From contig CAJNDT010004890.1 in the NCBI GenBank assembly GCA_905221615.1, positions 770,599-834,598 on the forward strand: DNA of 64,000 nucleotides. The letters run 5' to 3'. Positions 10,678 through 22,785 of this stretch are shown one piece after another (position 1 is the stretch's first letter; each line of letters begins with the position of its first letter). The notes beneath the pieces were generated by a model. The model was given only the letters and a program-made list of their open reading frames with translations. It made no database searches and was not told the DNA's origin. Source of the DNA: Symbiodinium sp. CCMP2592. Taxonomy: Eukaryota; Sar; Dinophyceae; Suessiales; Symbiodiniaceae. The translations under genes were made by a program, and so were the position numbers.

Positions 10678-10844
10678 GAGCAGGAGGAGGAGGAGTAGGA
10701 GTAGGAGCAGGGTGAATTCAGAACCCTTGCTCGGTTGTCCAAGGTTTCCTACGTTACGGTTGGAAAGGTTTCATGAGCCAAGGCCTGCGCTCTTCAGGGC
10801 CTTGCGCGCTAAAACGCAAAGGGGTTTGGAACTCGTGGGGATCT

Positions 10845-11000
10845 GCTAAACCCTAAACCGTTGAACCCTAAACCCTGAAACCCTGACCCGAAACCCCCCA
10901 AAAAAACCTAAACCCCTGCACCTGTGTACCCTAACCCCCCTAAACCCTAAACCCCGAAACCTCTGAACCCTAAACCCTTAAACCCTAAACCCTTATGGAG
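10845..11000. repeat. CCCTAAA text
   Basis: Loose CCCTAAA and CCCTGAAA repeats on the plus strand. Confidence 0.7.
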
Positions 11001-11118
11001 ACTCCAGGCACCGAGGTTCCACTGCAGGCAGCGTGATGGAGTACCTTGGGTTTAGAAAGTGAGGCTATTAGTTTCCGGGCCCCTGGGTTCTAGGCTTCAT
11101 CGTGCACGGTTTTGGATA

Positions 11119-11214
11119 TGGGTGGTTGTCAAAATTAGGGTTCCTTTTTTGGTCCTTATGATAATACGGCAATATTAGGGTACCCAAAAAGGGACCATAA
11201 TTTTGACAACCACC
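11119..11214. repeat. Foldback family D, copy 2
   Basis: Arms GGTGGTTGTCAAAATTAGGG and GACCATAATTTTGACAACCA. Confidence 0.85.
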
Positions 11215-11341
11215 TGCATGTAGGGTTTAGGGCCTTCTGGATTTAGGGCTTAGGCTTCAGGGTCCAGCGTGGCTATCAGCTTCAGGCGCTTTTAGGCTTG
11301 CTTTTTGAAGGTTCGGGCTTCAGAACCACGCGGTTGCAAGA

Positions 11342-11436
11342 CTTACCTTTGGTTAATTAGTAGGAAATGGAAGAATGTTAGTAATAACAGTTGCAATTGT
11401 ACCCCATTCCTCCATTCCCTACTAACCAAAGGTAAG
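11342..11436. repeat. Foldback family I, copy 1, with 4-bp target duplication
   Basis: Arms CTTACCTTTGGTTA and TAACCAAAGGTAAG, with further pairing of GGAATGGA-type sequence inside. AAGA lies on both sides (11338-11341 and 11437-11440), a candidate target-site duplication. Confidence 0.8.
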
Positions 11437-11682
11437 AAGAGCAGAGGTGAAGGCCATGAGCACGCTGCTTCAACTACTCAAGACGGATTAGATGTTATAG
11501 CAGTAAATAACTCTTCGACGTTACTGTCTATAGTCGGGAAAGCAACTTTTTCGGATACTGGAGGAAGTACTGACTGATGCTGCAGTGCTCCTTCATGTTT
11601 GAGTGCTCAAGCTGAATCTTCGTTGCCTGTACTTTGCCGCACGTGTCGCATGGCAACAGGGCACCCCCAAACAATCAACCCT

Positions 11683-11815
11683 ACTTGGAGGGTCGGGGGA
11701 CTTAGTAAGTAGGTAGTAAGTAAACTTATAAGTACCCTAAAAGGGACCCTAATTGGGGTTATGGTACTTATAAGTCCTTAAAATAACCAGTTACTAAGTC
11801 CCCCGACCCTCCAAG
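11683..11815. repeat. Foldback family A, copy 4
   Basis: A full-length copy close to consensus, with both outer arms and the inner ACTTATAAGTACC stem. Confidence 0.9.
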
Positions 11816-13466
11816 CACCATTCCGAGAGTCCTAAAACCTCAACTTTACCATTCCGAGACTTCCCTGGGTCAACGAAGGAACGGATTCTTCAAGCAACGA
11901 GCTGGAGCTTTCAGAAAGACGGCTCCCTACATAGAGCCGGTAATGTTAGGGTTTAGGCATTTAGGGGGTCTAGGGTTATAAGATAAGTGCTAGGATACTA
12001 GGATCCTTGGTACCAGCACCCCCAAATTGTCAGAAGCGCCTTCCAAAAAGCTGACAGAGCCCTTGCTGCAGACCCTTCTACCAGAGCCTCTTCCGACTCC
12101 CCATCCAATAGAAGCCCTAAACCCCTAAACCCTAAACCCCTAAACCCTAAACACCTAAACCCTAAACACCAAACCCCTAAACCCTAAACTCCTAAACCCC
12201 TAAACCTTAAACCCTAAACCCCGAATCTTCCCCAGGGTGCCAGCAGATGCCGGGCCGGTCCACATCAAAGCTGGCCTCTGCCTTCCAAGGGCGCTCGGCC
12301 CTGGTGGGGTTTAGGGTTCCTTTAAGGGTTCCTTTAAGGCATCCTTAAAGGGATCACTATGTAACCTGGCACCGAAAACCCGAAGGCTTATCCTAAACCC
12401 TGGACCCCTAAACCCTGATAAACACTTTTTACCCTGAAATCTCCCTCCTCAGAAGCTCAAAACTCTCAGGAGCCTTTAGGGTTTAGGAAGTACAAATACA
12501 CAAGGCCACCAGTTTGAAGTTCTCCCATTGGCTCAGTAAGGTCTTGGGCAAGCAGTCAGCCTCCTGCAGATCTGTTGCCTCGAACTCTTGCAAATCGTCC
12601 TTGTCGTGCCTTGGGTTGGCTGGGGGCATCTTGTCTTCAGCCTTTAGGGCCTAGTAATCAGGGTTCAGACTTACCATGGGATTGAACCTAATTACACAGC
12701 AATGCAGACGTATAAAGCTGGGTAGAGACTTCGGCTTAACGTACATGAAAACAACCTTTACAATAGTATACTCCCTGAAATGTAGAAGCCGTTTCTAGGA
12801 AGCTGATACTGCAGTATCATTAAATGAATTAAACTGTTACAATAGTGTACAAACCATAAGATACAAAGGGTCTGCAATGATAATAAGACCCACAATCACA
12901 TTAATAGTAACTGTAATAATGACCGACAATAGTCGATACACCTTAAATCAGTACAGCCTAAATGAACTCCAACAAAAACCCTAATCCCCTAGTTTTGACC
13001 CTAAGCCCTAAACCCACACCTAAGCAATGTAGGGCTTAATTATTAGCACAGGGTTTAGGGGGTTCCGTATTAAAATTAAAGTATAAAATATCCCCCAAAC
13101 CCCATTGTAATTATTAAGGCACCTTTGTTTAACACAACCCGAAAAACACCCTAAACCCCATGAACAACCCTGAACCCCAAACCCAAAGCCATAAAACCCT
13201 AAACCCTTAGCCCTAATATGCCCTAAAGCCAAACTATAGGGCCCAAAAAACACACAAGCAACCATTAAGACAGTGATAGCCCAAATAAGCCCCCTTGTAA
13301 TGAAGCCCATTAAGGTAGGGATGTCCCTATAAAATGCTTATGCTTATGTGCTAAAGTCCACCGAACCCTAATGCCCTTAGTCGTGGGTATTTGGGGTATA
13401 TTAGAGGGTAGTTGGTGGGTCTAGATCCCTAAACCCTAAACACTAAACAATAAACCCCGAAACCCT
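11816..13466. other. Mostly repeat text and unique sequence, no gene
   Basis: CCCTAAA text at 12115-12225, then unique sequence. 12740-13000 is AT-rich with no clear frame. 13040-13310 holds a telomere-derived minus frame that is not supported. Confidence 0.4.
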
Positions 13467-13582
13467 ACTTGCAGGGTCGGGGGAAATAATAAGTATAGGT
13501 AGTAAGTAGACTTATAAGTTGGGGTTACGGTACTTATAGGTCCCTAAGATAACCAGTTACTAAGTCCCCCGGCCCTCCAAGT
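13467..13582. repeat. Foldback family A, copy 5
   Basis: Outer arms ACTTGCAGGGTCGGGGGA and CCCCCGGCCCTCCAAGT. The middle is shortened. Confidence 0.8.
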
Positions 13583-13739
13583 ATAGAAACCCCTATAGAT
13601 CCCTTAAACTGAAAAACCCTAAACGAACCCCTTACAGAAACATCCCTTAAAGGAACCCCTTATAGAAACCCCTATAGATCCCCTAAAGGAACCCTAAACC
13701 CAAACTCCGAAACCCTAAACCCTAAACCCCTACAGTATC

Positions 13740-13975
13740 CTTGTAGAGCCCTTTAAAGGAACCTTATAATTCCCTTTAAAGGAACCCTAATAATTCCCTT
13801 TAAAGGAACCCTAATAATTCCCTGTAAAGGAACCCTAATAATTCCCTTTAAAGGAACCCTAATAATTCCCTTTAGAGGAACCCCTAATAATTCCCTTTAA
13901 AGGAACCCTAATTCCCTTTAAAGGAACCCTAATAATACTAATAATTCCCTTTAACGGAACCCCTAAAACCCAAAC
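13740..13975. repeat. 24-bp tandem repeat with palindromic core
   Basis: About nine copies of a 24-base unit, AATTCCCTTTAAAGGAACCC plus TAAT. The core CCTTTAAAGG is a palindrome. Looser copies extend to the left from 13590. Confidence 0.85.
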
Positions 13976-13982
13976 TGAAGTC

Positions 13983-14092
13983 CACAGAGGCTCCAAAACC
14001 CGATAATTAAGGAATATACCTTAAATCATACTAGGGCTCCTATTATAAATTAAGGTATATTCCTTAATTAAGGGGTTTTGGAGGCTCTGGGC
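13983..14092. repeat. Foldback family E, copy 3
   Basis: Arms CACAGAGGCTCCAAAACCC and GGGGTTTTGGAGGCTCTGGG. Confidence 0.85.
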
Positions 14093-14259
14093 CCCTAAAA
14101 CCCCAAACTGAAGTCCCTAAACCCTATAAACCCCAAACCCTAAATCCCAAACCCAACGCCAGAGTCCCAAACCCCAACTGAAGTCCACAGAGGCTCCGAT
14201 CCCCGGCGAGGCGATGGGCCACTTGGAAGCGCCGGGCCCAGCGATGGCCGAATCCCGGC

Positions 14260-14605
14260 GCCAGGGGGAGGCCTGGCACCACCTGAAAGGCTTAACGGGG
14301 TTTACCCTAAACCCTAAACCCTTTTTAGGGTTTAGGGTTTAGGGCTTTTGAGGTTTAGGATTAGGGTTTAAGGCTTTTGAGGTTTAGGGTTTAGGATTAG
14401 GGTTTAGGGCTTTTGAGGTTTAGGGTGCCAGGGGGAGGCCTGGCACCACCTGAAACTTACCGTTGGTTAGTAGGGAATGGAGGAATGGGGTACAAGTATA
14501 ATGACTATTACTACCATTCTTTTATTCCCTACTAACCAAAGGTAAGGAAGGCACTACCCAAAAGGGATAACGGGGTTTACCCTAAACCCTAAACCCTTTT
14601 AGGGT
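14260..14605. repeat. Local duplication with one copy filled by family I
   Basis: The 29 bases at 14260-14288 (GCCAGGGGGAGGCCTGGCAC onward) recur exactly at 14427-14455. Both are followed by AACGGGGTTTACCC text. Only the second has a foldback between the halves. Confidence 0.8.
14456..14546. repeat. Foldback family I, copy 2
   Basis: Arms CTTACCGTTGGTTAG and CTAACCAAAGGTAAG. The flanks GAAA and GAAG resemble a target duplication. Confidence 0.8.
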
Positions 14606-15658
14606 TTAGGGTTTAGGACTAGGGCTTTTGAGGTTTAAGGTTTAGGGTTTAGTTCAGGGTTTAGGGCTTTTGCGGTTTGGGGCTTAGTTGGGTTTAGTTT
14701 AGGGTTGGGGTTCTGGGTTTAGAAGGTTTAGCGTTTATAGGGTTAGGGTTGGGGTTCAAAGTTTAGCGCATAGGGTCGGGTTTAGGGTTTAGGGTTCAGG
14801 GCTTACGGCATGGGGTAGGGCTCATAGGGTTTAGGCTTTGGTTGGGTTTAGGGTTTAGGGTTTAGGGTTCAGCGTTTAGGGCAGGGGGTAGGGCTTAGGG
14901 TTCAGGGTTTAGGGCATGCGCGAGGGTTTAGGGTTTAAGGGTTTACAGGGTTTGCAAGTTTTAGGATATCGGGTCAAAATTAGGGATTGTAGGTTAAGGG
15001 TTTGGGGCTCATACTTAGAGGCCCAAGGGACTGTAAGTAGGTTATAGGTAGAGTGGCTTTGCAGGACTGTAGAAGGGCTTTATAAAGGCTTCAGTGTCTG
15101 GAGGCTTCGAGTTCAGAGATGTTAAGGAGCTTCATCTACCATAGTTTGGGTTCAGCTACCACAGTTTGGGTACAAGAGAAGGCATTATGGGCCTGGCAGC
15201 ACTTGAAGGGTCTTAAGAGCTGAAGGACATTCAAGCCGGTCATAGCCCGGCTTGCCTTTGCCTTCGCGTCAAGGCCAAGCCCAATTCAACGGTCTAGGGT
15301 TTAGGGCTTATGGGGCTTAGGGTTCGGGGTTTAGGGTTCACGCTGTAGGGTTCGGGACTTAAGGGTTCGGGATTTAGGGTTGCATACCGCTCCTGACCAG
15401 CTTGAAAACATGATAAGACACCCTCCCAAACCTTGTGCATCCTGCGACCGTTCAAACCCCAAAAAAACCAAGCCCCGCCTTCAAGGTCTGTGAACCCCTG
15501 TCAGCCCCAAAGCCCAACTCCTGAACCCGAGAAACCCGAAACCGCAAAACCCACAAGATATTAGCCTACTAAACTTGACTCCCCACACCCTATAAACCCA
15601 TAAACCAGGGGTTAGAGGAACCCTTACAGGGGCCGTTAAAACAATCGAAAACACGTCG
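14606..15658. repeat. TTTAGGG text, then unique sequence
   Basis: Long degenerate TTTAGGG text to about 15010, then unique sequence with no supportable frame, then mixed TTTAGGG and CCCTAAA text around 15300-15600. Confidence 0.6.
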
Positions 15659-15782
15659 CCTAAGGCTCCATGTGCCCATAAAGTATATACTTAGGCCTTA
15701 AAGGGATTTCCATATGGGTACTTTAGGATGTGAATATAAATGATATAAGTATATACTACATGGCTACACGGAGCCTTTGGGG
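15659..15782. repeat. Foldback family B, copy 4
   Basis: Arms CCTAAGGCTCCATGTGCCC and CTACACGGAGCCTTTGGG, with a partial extra GTATATAC stretch in the loop. Confidence 0.8.
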
Positions 15783-15887
15783 TCCCGCCCGACCTCTCCC
15801 CGAAAAGCTTCTTCGGAGTCGATCTCCGAAGACGTACGGAGCGCGAACGTCACATGGATCTGGACTCCATGTCGTGCCTTGGGTTTC

Positions 15888-15998
15888 CCAAAGGCTCCAT
15901 GTACCCATATAGTAGGTACTTAGGCCTTAAAGTACCCATATAGGGACCCCTTTAAGGCCTAAGTACCTACGACTATATGGGTACATGGAGCCTTAGGG
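15888..15998. repeat. Foldback family B, copy 5
   Basis: Arms CCCAAAGGCTCCATGTACCC and GGGTACATGGAGCCTTAGGG. GTAGGTACTTAGGCC replaces the usual GTATATAC, and the change is mirrored in the right arm. Confidence 0.85.
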
Positions 15999-16053
15999 TT
16001 TAGGGTTTGGACTTCGGGGTTGCGGTGATCAGCCTTTCGATGGTTCTCACTGC

Positions 16054-16147
16054 TGTTAGGCTTGCCAGTAGAAGTAGCAGTAGCGGAGGCAGTGGCAGTG
16101 ACAGAAGCAGCAGCAGTGGCAGTAGCCGTAGCAGTAGCCGCAGCCCC
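16054..16147. repeat. Degenerate AGY triplet block
   Basis: GTAGAAGTAGCAGTAGCGGA and similar. The plus frame gives Ser/Arg runs and the minus frame gives Ala/Thr runs. It is simple sequence, not a supported gene. Confidence 0.75.
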
Positions 16148-16394
16148 TACATGAAGCTCAATCAACACTTATTCTTGTGTAGGCACACAAGCACAGCGGT
16201 CTCGCCACAACCCGAAACCACAACACCCCTAAACCCTAACCCCTAAATCCTCCCCCGACCCTCGAACCTACCTCCCCTAGAAAGAACCCTTACAGAGCCC
16301 TCCGAAATCTCAACTTACGTGGGTAGTTCTCTAAATCAGCTTCCCCTTAATCTTCATTGTAAGCATGCCGTACTATCTAATCCTAGGTGCCTAG

Positions 16395-16570
16395 ATGAAA
16401 AGGACCCAACCCTAAACCCTGAACCCTAAACCTTGAACCCGTCACCCTAAACCCCAAACCCGAAACCCTGAACCCTAAACCCTAGACCTTAGACCGTAAA
16501 CCGTAAACCCTAATTCCTGAACCCGAAACCCTAAACCCTGAACCCTTCACCCTAAACCCCAAACCCTAAC
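16395..16570. repeat. CCCTGAA/CCCTAAA text
   Basis: Degenerate repeats including a longer internal duplication around TCACCCTAAACCCCAAACCC. Confidence 0.65.
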
Positions 16571-16572
16571 CC

Positions 16573-16689
16573 TACAGTAGAAGCCAAAAAGTTGGAAACC
16601 CAATAGCCTCAATCCTTAAGAGTCATGTATAAGGAATCCCAGCACTATTTGGCCTTATTCCGGTTTCCAACTTTGTGGGGTTTACTGTA
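16573..16689. repeat. Foldback family H, copy 1
   Basis: Arms TACAGTAGAAGCCAAAAAGT then TGGAAACC, answered by GGTTTCCAACTTTGTGGGG and TTTACTGTA. Confidence 0.85.
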
Positions 16690-17217
16690 ATTTCGAGAAC
16701 TTCCCAGATCTCGCCCAACGAAGGCCCGGCTGCAGAGCTCACAGAAACTCGGGGCTTCGGTGGAGGAAGGAAAGCAGTGGCATAGGGCTCAGAGATCCTC
16801 CGGACGGGATTAGGATTTAGGGTTTGGGGTTTAGGGGTTCAGGGTTTAGGGTTTGCGGATTTAGGGTTTAGGATGCTGAGGCTGGGGTTTAGGGTTAGGG
16901 ATCAGGTGGGTTGTACGGTTTTGGGCTTTGAGACCACCCTTATGATATTATGAGAGCATGCGGTTTAGGAGCCTGTGATCAAAATAGGCATGGATTTTCG
17001 GGTTTTGTGGTTTAGGACTCGATTGAAAAATATACGTACTTGTTGCAGAAAAAAAGCTGTATAGACGGCTTCATTCATACAAGCGGGATAAGGGTTTGTA
17101 ATGTTTACGAGAACTTGGAAGAGTTGTGTATCAGGGCTGCATAGGGGTTTGGCGAGAGGCGGTTTTTGGAAATGGGTTGAAGGTTACCCTAAGATTCTAA
17201 ATCGCCCAAAGTGGATA

Positions 17218-17326
17218 CTACGGTTGATGATACAAACCTGCAATACCTTTATAAGGACCCTAAACTATGAGAGTTATGGTATATTCCTTATTCAGGGTAA
17301 CGGAAGATTTGCATCATCAACTGTAT
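17218..17326. repeat. Foldback family L, copy 1
   Basis: Arms TACGGTTGATGATAC and GCATCATCAACTGTA. The second copy is at 45059-45147. The open frame at 17101-17487 runs through it and is not supported. Confidence 0.7.
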
Positions 17327-17329
17327 TTA

Positions 17330-18602
17330 TGGGCTGTAGACCCCGAGGTAGGTACTCCTTGCATACTTGGAGTCTTAGAGCCCGGCATCTGGATTGCGGT
17401 TTTATAGGGCTCAAAGAGCTTGGAGGGCTGAGGGAGAAAATCTGGAGCTCTACGTCCCCCAAGTTCTGGCCGGCTAATTCGTCGTAAAAAAGGCCTCAAT
17501 AAATAGAATAGAGTTCCTTTCAAGGGGTCTATAGGAGCTAGTATAAGGGATATTGCAAGGATACTATATTGTAGGCGCCAAAATAATCATATCTGGGTTT
17601 TGAGGTATATCTCATAACCTTTGTATACAGGGGGCGCCTTAATTCATAATGTCAGAGCAGGGCTTTGAGGTATATTTCCTGACATTTGTACATAGGGACT
17701 AGCAGGGGATCTTAGTAACTACGCATGCATCCGACTCTTATGGTAGGCTACTCCTTTTATCTCCTTTACATCGACAGCTCGTGTGAGTTTGTATAAGACC
17801 GCAAGCCCTTGAAGACACCTCTGAAATCCACATGAACCCAAGACAAGCACCCAAAAAGTCGGACCCTAAAGGAAAACGAAACCCTAAACCCCTAAAGCCC
17901 AAAACTCCTAAACCCTAAACCCGCAACCCCTAAACCCCTAAACCCCTAAACCCCAAACTCCTAATCCCTAAACCCTCAACCCGAGACGCCATAAAGCTGA
18001 AAAAAACAAAAAAGGGGCCCCGAAACCCGAAGCTCACGCTGCCGAGGATCTGCGAAACCCAAGCCCTGACTCCAGGCGCGCGTGTGTCGTCACGCAGAAG
18101 GCGTAGTCGCAGCTGTACCTTAGGGTTTCGGGGTTTGGGGCTTTGGGGGGGTTAACCGGAAATCCAAACGTCTAAACCCCACAAACTCTGCTCCACTAAA
18201 CCCTAAAAGCCCTAAACCCTGCGACTGACTTCTGAACCCCTCCTAAAAGTTAAACTTTAGCCTACTTAGTATATAGTTCATGTAGAAACCCAAAAAGTTA
18301 ACGTCCTAAGAGCCAACCAGAAGAACGACAAGCCTATTGAGCCCTGTATCAGGCCGAAACCATCAAAAGTCGGGTAGACCCAGTGTAGAAGAAGCATTCA
18401 AGAACTCCTAAGCCCTAAATCGAAGCCCTCAAAGCCAAGATCTGAGAACCCAACCATAAGGGTTCCTTTAAGGGTCCCTTTAAAGGGATCCATTTATTTA
18501 AGAACTCCTCAGCCCTAAATCGAAGCCCTCAAAGCAACGCTGTCAGAAAACCCATCCAGTCCAAGCCCTCAAGCCCCGTCCGATTAGAATCCAAGGGTAC
18601 GA
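17330..18602. other. Solo arms, CCCTAAA text, a local duplication; no gene
   Basis: A family G-like arm lies at 17490. CCCTAAA text is at 17870-18000 and 18170-18240. CCCTAAATCGAAGCCCTC with surroundings occurs twice (18410-18470 and 18495-18550). Confidence 0.5.
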
Positions 18603-18712
18603 GGAGGGAGCCTTAATAAAGACCCCTAGGTATATACCCTTAATATAGCTATTATATACCCATTATATAGCCCATGATAGGGTAGGGGTCCGCATTAAGG
18701 GTCCCCTTTGAT
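18603..18712. repeat. Foldback family J, copy 1
   Basis: Arms GGAGCCTTAATAAAGACCCC and GGGGTCCGCATTAAGGGTCC. It is related to 32253-32362. Confidence 0.65.
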
Positions 18713-21700
18713 AGAAGGGAAACAACCAAAGGAGCTGTGGGAGATTCCCATAAACAAACCCCAGAGCAACAAAAACAGCTAACAGCTCAAAAAGTACCCT
18801 TTGATTTTCAACCCCAAACCCTGAAACTCCTAAACCATCGCACTGATGTACGAACTTGATCAGGAAACCCTGGGCCTATAACCCCAAAATAGTAGGGTTC
18901 ATATAAGGAACCCTAATAAAGGCCCAAGGTTTCTAAATCAGGTTCCTGCAGTCAAATAAACAAGACCTTCTGTGCACGCGGGCTGCCAATTCTGGGATCT
19001 CCGGTAGCTCAGGCAAATCCCAAGTGCAAATCGTCAAGCCCTCACGGGGCTGTGGAGGGCTCGGGGTTCGGGATTTAGGGCCTTTTGCGTTGCAGGTCTA
19101 GGTGCAGTCTAATATCGTTTTTACCATATAACAATTATTCCATTATGCCATGTTGTTGCAAAATTCATAATTGCATTGTACAACATGCTACATTAAATTA
19201 ATCCACGATGCGGTCTCTCAGGTACTTTCAGGTGTGTAGGGCCTAGCATAGGCTTTCCTAGAACATCTCCTTCCGTTAACGCCACGATAAAGCCCATGGA
19301 ACCCTGAACCCTCTAAAACCCTTCCAACCCTAAACTCTATACTCTAAACTCTAATTAAACCCTACACCCTAAATCGCAAGCCCTAAATCCTAAACCCGAC
19401 CCAAGACCTATCAAAGCCTGAAAGCCCGGATGAGCGCAAGCCTCACCACAAGGCGGCGCATGGAGGCCAGCAGGCTCCAACACGACAGGTTGCCATGCTC
19501 CTGCCAAGTAAGCCAGAGCGTCATTAGAACAGGGTTCCTTTAAAGGGCTCCTTAAACAGGGTCCTATAAGGGTTACAAAAAGGGTTTAGTATGGGAGCCC
19601 TTAAGATTCCGTATATAGTACCATTATGGAATTAGGCCCCAAAAGACCGTCTCCATGATGGTTTTGGGGTCCTAGTTGTAATAGAATGACAGTAGTCTAT
19701 TTGAACCCTCTTGGTAAGCTAAAGCCGAGAAGTACAACTAACAATGCTACCAACAATGACGACTATAACGATGGCGATGAGAATAAGAACAACGATGATG
19801 AATGACGGCAGTAGTATGTAAATGTAGATGATGGCAACCACATAGAGATCGTCTTATATAGGTAACAGTACGCACGAGCGATTTGTGTCTTTCAAAGTGC
19901 TGTCAGTGGTAGGCCAGTCGTCAGGAGCTCGACAGCCTCAAGAGGGTTAGAAAAAAGCCTAGACCCTAAAGGGTGGGTTTAGAGTGTACGGTTTAGGGGC
20001 AACAGGTACATGACGATAGCATACTCTGAATGGCTTTGGATATCTACAGTCATTAAGGTTTTGCGGCCGTCTCACAAAGCACAAGGCTGTGAACTTGTGG
20101 GCTATTTTAGATCAGAAGCACCAAATGTTGCAAAATCACTCACCCTTTGTACTGCTTTGTTCTCGCGTGTCTACATTGGTCTTTCGATGTCTCTAAATGG
20201 TTTAGTTTGTCAACTTCCGTTTGTCATTTGTCGTCATGTGCCAGACGTCTTGATTGAAGGTTATCCTCTTGCTTGCCTCCGACTTCATGCTCTTGTTCCA
20301 CTATCCCAATCCTCCTCCCACCAGTCACCATCACGAACGGCCTCAGCCCACCTCCCAGCCCAAAACTCCATGAACCACACTGCCCTAAACCCTGAACCTT
20401 GAACCCCAAACCCTCCCCTAAGCCGCTCCTGAACCTCAGGCCTTCAACCTCAAGGGTTTTGCTTGGAAATGAAATGCGTAACGTGCACATGTTCGTAAAA
20501 CCGGGCCCGGCAAAACCTTGGTAAGTCTTTTCTTGGCCTTATCGAACCCTTTGCAATCTTACTTGCAGCTTAAATCTGCGGCACCGCCCTCGAAAAACTT
20601 GCTCAACCTGATTGAACCTTAAAAGACACGATTACGATTGCGGCGGCATGACCCGAAAACTGGTTTTATCCATCTATCAAACCTTGTTGAATTCCAGAAG
20701 ACATGCTTCAGAGTGCGCCAAGGCACCATGAAAAATCTCATTGAATCCAATTAAAATCTTGGAACAATTGAAACTCCTGCCATGTCCTGCCAGAGGGATC
20801 CGGAGGGGAGAAAACACCCTCGGCAAGTACCCACCGAAAAATGTTAAAGCAATTTCACATCTACCATATTTCAAATCTGATGCAGGGTTTGATGATTGGT
20901 GCTACAAGGCTACCAGCCCATCTGAGCAAGTTACGCCCGAAACTAGATTTACACGCCCTTGATTTTTGCATGTGCCGAGAAAGAACTTGTGAAGCATCGT
21001 TCAATTTTGGGGAAATCTGTTTTCATCCTTGCAAAGTCTCTATTGCGGTTGTCTTGGCTCGGCGTTGTTACCTTTGGTACGCACTCTGTCTTCGCGTGCC
21101 TTGTCCATCAACAGTCGTTGTAGTCTAACTTGTCACCCTCAGGTTCAAAGCCCCGTGGTTTGAGTGCTTCGCAAAATCTTCAGTGATAAAAAAGGACTGT
21201 TCGGGTACTTGAACCAGCAGGAGGAAGTATCAAACTAAAACTGCAAACGCCACAGTCTCAACGGTGATTACCAAGCATTGGCGAATAACAAGGACCAAGG
21301 CCTTAAGCTGGCTATTATCATGCACGAGTCATAAACAAACCCTGAACCCTAAACCTTGAGGCCTTAGAAGTAGACCCTCAACAACTGAATCCTAAATCCT
21401 ATACCCTACACCCTTAAGCCCTGAACCCTAGACAGTCAAACCCTCAATCCGAAACCATGAAGCCTTAAATGCACGGCGCATTTCCTTCGTCGTCCATTTC
21501 TGGCGGAACCAAGTCCATTTGTGTCCTCAGGAGCAGTGCTTCTAAGAGATGCAACCTGATGAAAACATGTATGAAAGCGGACAGTACATCCACCGTGCTT
21601 CGAAAAACCCTTAGCCAAACACCGGTGCAAGAACTCGTGCGCCAAGAGGAACATCATGGAACATCTGTATCAACATCTTTTACAGACTGCAGGGGACAAA

Positions 21701-21926
21701 CAATCTTGTGAAAAAGAGCACCCGGAGGCGGATGCCCTGGTTTAGTGCAGCCAGTCCGAGGACACTCAGAGCTAAGTGCCCTTCGACAATTAATTCATGA
21801 ATACTTCGGGTTTAGGTTTTAAGGCTTGCGGTTCAGGGTTTGGGTTTGGGGGTCGAGGGGTTAAGGGTTTGGAGCTTAGGGTCTCATCATGACATGAAGC
21901 CTTGCACGGCTTAAGGAGTATGCCTC

Positions 21927-22051
21927 AACCAAGTCTTGGGCGGCAACCCCTACACACCTTTCTGCAATCCGTTCAAAGCCCATCTCTCAACCAGTCTTGG
22001 GCTGTAACCCCTACACAGCTTTCTGCAATCCGGGCAAAACCCATCTCTCTG
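21927..22051. repeat. Tandem duplication, about 61 bp
   Basis: Two units share CTTGGGC, CCCCTACACA, CTTTCTGCAATCCG and CCCATCTCTC. Confidence 0.75.
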
Positions 22052-22369
22052 GGTACCGACTACAGAATGAACTCGATCTTCTTGCAACTGAAAAGCGTGT
22101 GCGGCCGCCACTCCGTCACATATTCCGCCTGTCCAACTTGTGTACAGATCCGGATTTCAAGCTTTAGGGTTTGGGGACTTGCAAGATTGAGGTTTTCGGC
22201 TTGACGATACAAACGCAAGATGTAACGTGGGATGTGGGTTTAAGGACCGATTATCTTTCATGTGACCCATCCTGGACTACGGATATCTCATCTTATCACC
22301 GTGATCTTCCAACGCTTATGATGATTATGGGAATGAGATGATCAGTGTAGATTCGCGGATATACGTAAC

Positions 22370-22530
22370 CTGCTGGGGTGGATGACTGTGACCCTGTGAT
22401 GCAAAACTCCTATGGGTACTTGATGTTACTAATAATAATACTATTGTTTTGTCCATGTGGTCACCAGACCGACACCCGAACAGCTTGGAACATTTCAGCC
22501 GATGCGAAACTGACATCGTTCGAAATTCTC
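22370..22530. other. Downstream flank of RCC1-like copy 1, homologous to 26980-27110
   Basis: Scattered but collinear matches to 26980-27110 include CAAAACT, TGTTACT, GTGGTCACCAGA and GACACC. The plus-strand readings share QN-x-YGY and GHQ-x-DT. This shows that the duplication covered more than the coding frame. Whether it encodes anything is unclear. Confidence 0.55.
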
Positions 22531-22681
22531 ATTTCAAGCATTTCCAGCGTCAAGGCTTGATGAGGGCTTGCCTGGTGGAAGTCACAAGTACTGAACATGA
22601 ACTTTCAGTTGTGCCACGGAACATGTTGCCTGCATCATGAACTTGACGGTGCGTCGACTGGCAGCAGGATTTGATTTATTA

Positions 22682-22785
22682 CAGGTGCCTTGATAATTAG
22701 AATAGAATAGGGTTTGGGGCCCCTTTATAGTATACTTGTCACAGGAATAACATTGATAATTATTTTGGCTTCTATAGTACTGTGA
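22682..22785. repeat. Foldback family G, divergent copy
   Basis: The left arm GCCTTGATAATTAGAATAG is clear. The right end (ATAATTATTTTGGC) is degenerate. Confidence 0.5.

Larger units (their letters stand above)
18713..22680. other. Low-repeat stretch, no confirmed gene
   Basis: Fewer foldbacks than elsewhere. 19755-19850 is a degenerate ACG/ATG triplet block. Frames of 60-130 codons occur on both strands at 20010-20490, 20677-21128 and 21436-21711, but none has a motif. A 61-62 bp tandem duplication is at 21927-22051. Confidence 0.4.

Noticed and set aside
17101-17487. 128-codon plus-strand frame
   Set aside because: It runs through the complete family L foldback, whose arms account for much of it.
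20010-20402. 130-codon plus-strand frame
   Set aside because: It starts with ATG, but no motif or sustained protein-like composition was found, and it ends in CCCTGAACC text.
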